The notes under the pieces are model-generated. The model saw only the letters and a list, made by a program, of their open reading frames with translations, did no database searches and had not been told where the DNA came from. A DNA stretch of 64,000 nucleotides from Austropuccinia psidii (lineage: Eukaryota; Basidiomycota; Pucciniomycetes; Pucciniales; Sphaerophragmiaceae). The position numbers were made by a program, and so were the translations under genes. Below are positions 57,299-64,000 of the stretch, piece after piece. Within the stretch, counting starts at the first letter, position 1. Every line of letters begins with the position of its first letter. The stretch covers positions 6,746,105 to 6,810,104 of the forward strand of contig JALGQZ010000013.1 in assembly GCA_023105745.1 (NCBI GenBank). The letters are read 5' to 3'.

Positions 57299-59242
57299 TG
57301 TGAGCCTTTGAGATATGACCACATATCCAAGAAGGTCACAGCAAAATTTCTGTAATAGTTATACTTATAATAATTATCTCAAAGACTAGTAAAAATACCA
57401 CAAATAAGTACAAAATCTCAATTAACTCAGAATCTAATGAGTAAACATGTGAAAGGAATTACACCATTATATTACTCATGGTAAAATACACATATTTCAG
57501 TTTTATGGCATATCTGAAAAGCCAATAATTACTGAAGTATAAGTAATAATACCTTAAAAAAGGTGCAAAAACTTATTTAACTCAGAAGCCAATGAAACAA
57601 CATGTACAATAAGCTGTACCATTGGATTCTGCATAAAATCCCACATATAAGACAATCATAGAGCTATTCTCTAAAGTCAATACTTAAGGAATTAAGCTGA
57701 ATATATGCACTTTTTTGGTCAATGCATATATTCATGGTTTTTAGCTAATATCTCTTGAAATATACAATATAGAGAGATAAGCCAAAAAATGAAGTCACCA
57801 CTTAATTACTGTAAGAGCACAGATATGAACTTTATTTCAAAAGTTATAAACAAGGTTAAAACTTGTAATGGATTATTGAATGAAATCAATGGGGCTGTTG
57901 ACCACTTTGTTGTGAAAGTGGTCCAAGCTTAAAAATAAGTAGACAGTCGAATTCTACTAGCTCATACATGAAGAATGATGTAATTCTTATTATAATATTC
58001 AAGGTATAACCCCTTGAAATCATGGTTTGAAGTTTAAAATATTAAATTTTGACAGAAAAGATGAGTTACAAGAAAAATCATCAAAAATAGAGTTTGGATG
58101 ATGTAATTAATTTCTCTTAGAAGAGTAATAAGGACATGCCAAGCTATCAGAATACACTCTCAGAATAGCTGTAGCATGTATAACTAGAAATTTATTAATG
58201 ATCAAAGCTTAAGCTTAAATCTGATCATTTATGATCACTCACTGTAATCTTATTTTAAGTTTAACAGTTATATCAGTGATCAAAACTGGTGAATACTATT
58301 ATATTATGATTAATACTAATACGATCCACAAAGTTTAGGCTTCTGCCAAGCCTATGATGTCATCAAACTTAGAGTTATACTGATAACTCTAAATAATGGC
58401 ATAATAATGAGATAAGATGGTTTGATCATGACGTAATCATCACTAAACATTAAAATACTGATCATTTCTGGCGGATAACATCATCAAACGTTTACTAGAA
58501 GCCTACTGGACTCTAGAAGGGAGGTATTTGCTATAAATAGTGCTCTTTTTACTCTATTTTCCCCTCAGACGCATCAAAACATTGAAAAAAATTAAGTAAA
58601 AGGTAAATTATTTTATATTATTATAGACCAAAGATAATGTTTGTTATAATAATAATTTTTGACATGATTAATCCAATTGTTCTGCTGTTTTGTTATAATT
58701 CTCTTAAAAATGTCAAATCCACATAAAATCAAGAAAATTTGTAATTTCTCTTATTTTTGTATTGTAATTACAATCTAAATAAGCTGTATTTATATTATTT
58801 GGAGTAAAATTATTCAATATTATTATACTAAGTGTTAAAAGTAAGTTATTTTCTCTTATTATAATAATTTCTCTTTATTATTGTTTTTAATAATTCTTTA
58901 ATTAATATAAATAGTATTTATATTAATTTATAGCTTCAATATTAGTAATATTACTGTTATTAATGGTTTTTTATTAATGAAAAACAAATTCTTTACACCT
59001 TTATTATTTGTTGGTAACAATAATGAAGGGCTTTTAAATATATTAATTATTATATATTAATATATTTATTTATTATTTTATTTTATTTATTCAATAATAT
59101 AATTATTTTTACACCTTAATGATAATAATTCTTTATTATTATGATTATTTTTATCTTATTTAGTTTATTTATAAGGACATTCATAGTACAATAAGTAAAA
59201 TATTAGTAATTTTTACTTATTGTTTCATAGTCAAACCTTACA
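57299..59242 (+). mobile_element. Solo LTR with TSD ACCCC inside SNF2 pseudogene
   Basis: A 1,944-bp LTR, TGTGAGCCTTTGAGAT ... CAAACCTTACA, flanked by the perfect duplication ACCCC (57294-57298, 59243-59247). Sister of 11474-15345 but without its extra ~1.9 kb. No coding capacity. Removing it restores the helicase order from the Walker A region to LPPPLITNWKSEISKH. Confidence 0.9.
58532..58540 (+). promoter_or_regulatory. TATA box of solo LTR
   Basis: TATAAATAG followed by TGCTCTTTTTACTCTATTTTCCCC, paralleling 14603-14611 in the sister LTR. Confidence 0.65.
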
Positions 59243-60620
59243 ACCCCCACCTCCCTTAATCACCAACTGGAAATCAGAAATATCCAAGCATTCTCAGGCT
59301 GGAGTGCTTCAAGTGGACATCTACCATGGCCCCGCTCATTACTCATTATCCAAGGCCGACATCTTAAAATGTGATATCATCATAATGTCTTACAATACTA
59401 TCACACAAGAATTTAAACAAACCAATCCTTCCAAATCATGCATTTTTACAATTGATTGGCATCATATAATTTTTTATGAAGCTCAGTGAGTGCCTGATCT
59501 TTCAATAAATCAAATTAGCTATTACATCCAGCAACTCTTTCCCCATCTTATAGGTATATTTTCTCTCAATAAACCGCAGCTCACCATGCAATTAATAGCC
59601 TCCCATCCTCCTATAAAATATGCTTAACGTGCACACCCATTGACAATACCATTTATGTCCTTTTGGGAATAATATCATTCATCACCCTACCCCAGAGCTC
59701 AGATCAAGATATCTGGTCACTATTTATCCTGAATAGTCTTTCCAAAGGTAGCAATGATATTTTGTATTTGGAATTGCACCGCACCAAAACCACACATCTG
59801 AAATCCCCCCCACTATTAGCCATCACTACAAACTGCTCCCACTCAACCCAACAATGCAGAAATAATGTTCTGCATTATACAAGAATTTCTATCATCAAAA
59901 AAAAGCCCAGGGGAATTTTTCAGAAGTGTTAATAAGCTGTGGATATGTTATAACAACTATATAATGCTTAACAGTATGGTGGATCCCAATTTGGAAGACC
60001 ATGAGGGAGGGAGCACTCTTAATAGCTCAACAATCACCTGAACTATTTTGGATGTGGAAACATGCATGATAAGAAGTAAAGCTGCATACCTCCTCAAAAT
60101 CTTACTTAAGAACAAACAAACAAAGTGTGGTCCATCCAAATTGGTGGTTTCACCCAATCAACCAAATTTCTTGATTTGTGATTTAATTCTAATATGCATA
60201 AATTACCAATTGAATCCATCTGACCATCTTTATATAGTAGAATTGGTATTGCACTTTTCCATCACTGTATCCTTTCAGCACAAATTGATGGAACAATTAC
60301 AGCACAAGCGCAGGAGAAGGCCCTGGAGAGCTTCTTCAATAATCCTGAATGTGAAGTACTCATTGCATCAATTGCCGCAGCTGAAACTGGCCTCAACATA
60401 ACTTATCCTAATATCTTCTATTTAATGGTGAGGGGACCCCAAAAATTCTACCGCAATTTTCTGACTCTGACATCCAGCTTTCCAGGAACCCAATTGGAAC
60501 CCAGCCATTGAGGCTCAGGCTGTTGATTGAGTCCATCGTATTGGCCAAAAACAACCTGTGAAGGTCATTCAGTTGAGGTCAACATGTGGCAGGTACCTTT
60601 CAAACTCATCTGTGTCCCTG
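59243..60620 (+). pseudogene. SNF2-type helicase, C-terminal part
   Basis: Continues the gene split at 57298: PPPLITNWKSEISKH (motif Ia region), VDIYHGPAHYSLSKADILKC, IIIMSYNTITQEF, then IIFYEAQ at the motif II site, where SNF2 proteins have DEAH, so the Walker B acid and His are lost. Further on come GIISFITLPQSSDQDIW and HRTKTTHLKS; in the second RecA lobe ALESFFNNPECEVLIASIAA, TGLNI, PNWNPAIEAQAVD and VHRIGQKQPVKVIQLR. Motif VI Arg is a stop (TGA 60528-60530; CGA to TGA). Many further stops and shifts. Clearly non-functional. Confidence 0.82.
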
Positions 60621-61159
60621 ATTGTATTACTATTCTGAAATCCTTCTTTATGGGAATCCCATATTTCAACCACCCATAGGTTCAGGAAAAAAACACCCAT
60701 TAACTGTGTGAGCCTTCCTGATATTATCTAATTTGTGTCTGACAAATTTGATAACTCCTTTTCACCCCGTCACAGGTCCACAATTATGAATACCATGAGC
60801 TGGATTGAACTTCTTCAATATTTCCTCAATGAAAATGAGCAAAAGACAACTATTGATAAGGATCACCATAGTACATACAAAATCATATTTTTTATATTCT
60901 AACTTATTTAGAAAGATGTTGCGTATTTAAGAAGTAATAATCAAATTGTATTACACCCGCACAAACAATTCCCAAACCGTCAATTGGTAGCTGTTCTTTA
61001 TATTTGTCTTACTCACTTATTGGAGAGCATTCCCATTTGAACTAAGAACTGGCATTTCAAGTATCTTGAGGGAGAGAGTCTGGATCTTACTACAATCTTT
61101 GAGCCAATCTCAATCAAATACCTGGAAAAATAGCCCTTCAGGAATATTACCATCATATA
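60621..61159. other. Tail of decayed helicase region, no gene seen
   Basis: Plus-frame shreds such as MSWIELLQYFLNENEQKTT (about 60797) may be downstream helicase sequence or an adjacent dead gene; no domain is visible. Confidence 0.35.
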
Positions 61160-62300
61160 TCAATCTAACTTCTGGTGATCTATCAATAGTTTTTTTACCC
61201 TTTTTTTAATCCAATTACAAAACTCTATGTCTCTATCAATTTGTAATACCAACTCATCAAAGAAGCATGAGCACCAGCATAATCCCACTCTGTGGTAAAC
61301 TTTACATCCATTTTCCAGTACCTCCTCATTATCTGAGCATACGCAAGGGTCATTGAATTGTGATTCTAGAATGGTAAATTTAGCCATATCACACCATTCA
61401 TGATGGCACTCACAGGTCTACACATAATCAATTAGATTATTATCAGACTTACTTCACAATGAAGAAGAGATACAGTAAGTGACCCTTTGACAAATCTGTG
61501 AAAGCTTTTGATTCTCCTTCTTTTTTACCAAATACTCTGCATCCTTTTGAATAAAATTCCATTCTATTTTCAAATAAGTGAAATATTGCTCCATTAAAGC
61601 TTCCACAACCCTGTAGTTATTATGATCCTTTTTCCAACAGTAATGATGATACTCAGTGATGGCAAGTGCGATATGGAAGGTACAGTAAAACACCATAGAC
61701 ATCAACTGGTTGAACGGATGTTTCCACAAGCTCTCTCAGTCCCAAGTGAATTGCTTTAGTCCTAACTTGTGGAGCTCATTTTCACAGTAGCTTTGGAAAC
61801 CCTGAGACTGAACTGTGTTGATGGCTCATTAAAAACATTCTTGGAACAAATCTGAGACAACCAGCCACTTGTATTGCAATTTCACACTCTTCTGTGCTGG
61901 GTGGTACTGGTAGTGAGGAAAAAACCTTATCCCTTACTTTGCGTAAGACCAGGAAATGGACATGTACAGCTGATATCATCCCATGGACATTTTCTGGAAG
62001 TTCTTTTTTCATCCATCTTTGTTTCTCCTTCTGGATTGCATGTTTTTCCGCATTGTGAGCTTTGCAAGCCTAGCTCCTTTGCTGTCTCATCTCGGATTCA
62101 TCAAGCATACTCTGGGGTAGGAGCATTTGAGGGTGGGTGAACTCACTATTTGACTGAGCGCCCGACTCATGGGGCGTGAAATCATCCCTCCTTGGCTCAT
62201 CATTTGTTTAACTTTTGAGTGGGATACATGTTCTCATCCTCATCATCCACAATTTTTCCCCTTGATGAACTGGCATGACCCATTCTTGGTTTTTAGGCAT
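61160..62300 (-). pseudogene. Unrecognised minus-strand gene fragments
   Basis: Three minus-strand frames in a consistent order. 62012-61782 has MKKELPENVHGMIS, VHFLVLRKVRDKVFSSLPVP, EECEIAIQVAGCLRFVPRMF. 61729-61454 has YHHYCWKKDHNNYRVVEALM and YLKIEWNFIQKDAEYLVKK. 61387-61160 has CVCSDNEEVLENGCKVYH and RVGLCWCSCFFDEL. Upstream (about 62300-62060) the minus strand has MGHASSSRGKIVDDEDENM in a broken frame. Composition looks like real protein, with helical Leu/Glu/Lys stretches and a Cys cluster at the end. I do not recognise the family; one possibility is an accessory protein of a DNA transposon. Confidence 0.45.
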
Positions 62301-63024
62301 ATGGATGATGATGTCCAGTGACTTTTTCTCTATGGACAAGAGGTGAAGATGCATAAAGTTAATAACCTGACATGAAAATCATCAGTTGACACATCAAAGA
62401 ATTAAGAAAGACTGGTCATACTCACAATATTCAATTGGCTCCTGAGATTGGACTGTCTTGCCTTTAGGTACCATATCTAACCCATGAAACAAACATATCA
62501 GATTTTGAAAAAGTTTATACTCTGAAATTAAAAAATACTTACTTTAATAAAGCGTTGTGGTATTCCATACCTGTCTGAGCCAGCTTCAAGCACATTGAGG
62601 GTGAAAATTTCAAAATATCAAAACTTAAATGGTCAATTTAGGATATCTCAGCTCAAAAGACACTTTCACAATCACATAAGCTAAAAAGTAACATGGATAG
62701 TATTGAATAAAGGAAGACTTTAGCAGATAGATTACAAATAAGCTTCAAAAAAAAACAAATAAATTTAGTTCAATACAGACAGAAACTCAAAATTACATAT
62801 ATAAGGTAGCAATGTAGCATTACATTCACCCTAAAACCACCAAAAACATTAGATTACTAAGAATTACAGTCACCAAAATGAATTTTATGTAATAAGATCA
62901 ACTAAAAAAGTATTAATACACATCCATTGTATAAAAAGAATGGAATTGAATTAAACCTTAATTAACTTCATGCATAGAAAGTTCCATATAGGCTTGAAAG
63001 AATTGCATCAATGGTCAATCATAA

Positions 63025-63560
63025 TACAAACAAATGATGCAATAATTGTACTAAATCAACTCATATCCAAATGGACACCAAATAGATTTTAAAAATATTA
63101 CATAATCAAAAGAATTGAAAATGGTGCAATTGACCAAATAAATGGTGCAATTGACCAAATACATGGTGCAATAATCAAGTCAAATGACACCATCCAACAT
63201 AATAATCACCAGCAAAAACACCTCAGATTACATAATCACTCAGGAAATGATGCAATTTACCAAACATATGGTGCAATATCTCTACCAGATGACACCATCT
63301 CCAAGTTACTCACCAGCTAAATTCCCTCAAGGCTGTGCATAATAAAATTAAAGTTTAATTAATTAAAGATAAAGTTCTAAAATATGGTGCAATATACCAA
63401 ACATATGGTGCAATATCTTGATCCAATGACACCATCTCAAAATTACTCACCAGCAAAATTAGCTCAAGGCTGTGCATGAACATCAACAAAGTTCAGAATG
63501 ATGCAATAATCCAAACATATGGTGCAATATCTTTATCAAATGACACCATTTCAAAAACAC
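63025..63560 (+). repeat. ATGGTGCAAT-word array in LTR U3
   Basis: At least nine copies of (A)TG(G/A)TGCAAT, mostly as ACCAAA(C/T)A(T)ATGGTGCAAT, together with repeated AAATGACACCAT and CTCACCAGC words in a loose 110-140 bp periodicity (63240, 63380, 63495). Related words occur at 10228-10400. Located upstream of the TATA box, in the position of enhancer repeats. Confidence 0.75.
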
Positions 63561-63595
63561 TCACCAGCTAAAATACCTCAAGGTAAAATTTTTCC

Positions 63596-63668
63596 AAGTC
63601 CCCTGTTTTTGAGTGCCTCTATGGAGGGCCCAAAGAATATAAATAGAGGGCCTTTCTCCCTCATTTTC
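63596..63668 (+). promoter_or_regulatory. LTR core promoter block with TATA box
   Basis: TATAAATAG at 63638-63646, embedded in TGCCTCTATGGAGGGCCCAA and GAGGGCCTTTCTCCCTC; almost identical to 10460-10540 and recognisable on the minus strand at 39860-39930 and 48535-48600. Confidence 0.72.
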
Positions 63669-63798
63669 CCCATGCTCATGGAAGTATTTCCCCATTAAAA
63701 GGAAATCTAATCCTCAATCTAAAGGATCCATCCATCCCTATTCTAGTAGGATAACTAGCAAAATAAAATTATAAAGCTCAGTAGCAAAGCTCAGAAGC

Positions 63799-64000
63799 AT
63801 ATATTAGTAGTCAGAAATTATTGATAAAAGAAAATATTTACAGTATTAATGAAAGAGTTTAATATTGAATAAATAGTATTATCATAATATATATTAGTAG
63901 TCAGAAATTATTGATAAAAGAAAATATTTACAGTATTAATGAAAGAGTTTAATATTGAATAAATAGTATTATCATAATAAATATTAGTAGTCAGAAATTA
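63799..64000 (+). repeat. Exact 90-bp tandem repeat
   Basis: ATATTAGTAGTCAGAAATTA recurs at 63801, 63891 and 63981. The intervening 90-bp units are essentially identical (the junction reads CATAATATAT once and CATAATAAAT once). 2.2 units are visible and the array continues past the window. It follows the promoter block, so it lies in transcribed LTR sequence. Confidence 0.9.

Larger units (their letters stand above)
62556..64000 (+). mobile_element. LTR of palindromic-terminus family (runs off window)
   Basis: Starts TGTGGTATTCCATACC at 62556. Aligns with 33187-33790 in its first 600 bp and with 9623-10680 in its ATGGTGCAAT-rich and promoter parts. The 3' end is beyond the window. No coding content. 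Confidence 0.78.

Noticed and set aside
1..64000. CRISPR arrays, bacterial operons, ribosome binding sites, rRNA genes
   Set aside because: Nothing of the kind is visible; introns, LTR elements and Pol III gene structure show nuclear eukaryotic DNA.

Overview
Organism: the window is eukaryotic, and everything recognisable points to a rust fungus (Pucciniales). Coding regions carry short GT..AG introns of about 60-80 bp. The CACTA-type transposase with its companion gene, the gag-protease retroelements, the MULE/OTU relic, the SNF2 relic and the Tet-like dioxygenase relic are families I know as highly amplified in Pucciniales. The very AT-rich, repeat-filled, CpG-poor background fits a large-genome rust of the Austropuccinia psidii type. 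The species is an inference from memory and was not checked.

Layout: 1-3761 holds a Ty3/Gypsy gag-protease fragment (minus strand) with a solo LTR inserted exactly inside its zinc knuckle, plus a second, inverted copy of that LTR. 3762-9622 is AT-rich decayed sequence without genes. 9623-15345 holds two LTR-type repeats; one (11474-15345) has a perfect 5-bp target duplication. 15900-18570 is a less AT-rich island with one possible small cysteine-rich gene and the 3' part of an intron-containing tRNA gene. 18571-24887 is a complete CACTA-type DNA transposon with matched ends and a 3-bp ACT duplication. It sits in the D-loop of that tRNA gene, whose 5' part lies at 24888-24903. 24904-32885 is again AT-rich and geneless. 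32886-37200 has LTR fragments, minisatellites and a MULE/OTU relic. 38943-48975 is a full-length, 10-kb, minus-strand gag-protease LTR retrotransposon (two LTRs, primer binding site, polypurine tract) with no visible reverse transcriptase; it lies between two fragments that may belong to one plus-strand gene. 50455-56400 is a graveyard of repetitive rust genes, including a Tet/JBP-like 2OG-Fe(II) dioxygenase and a proline-rich multi-exon gene. 56423-60620 is an SNF2-type helicase pseudogene split by a second solo LTR (TSD ACCCC). 62556-64000 starts another LTR and ends in a 90-bp tandem repeat.

How it fits together: this is heterochromatin-like accessory DNA in which elements land in elements and in genes. 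Reading across the target duplications restores the interrupted objects in three cases (zinc knuckle, tRNA, SNF2 gene), which fixes element boundaries to the base. Most premature stops are TGG-to-TGA/TAG or CGA-to-TGA changes and CpG is scarce outside the CACTA element. Both suggest cytosine-deamination decay, with the CACTA element a comparatively recent arrival. Frames and splice sites were read by eye; no database search was run.
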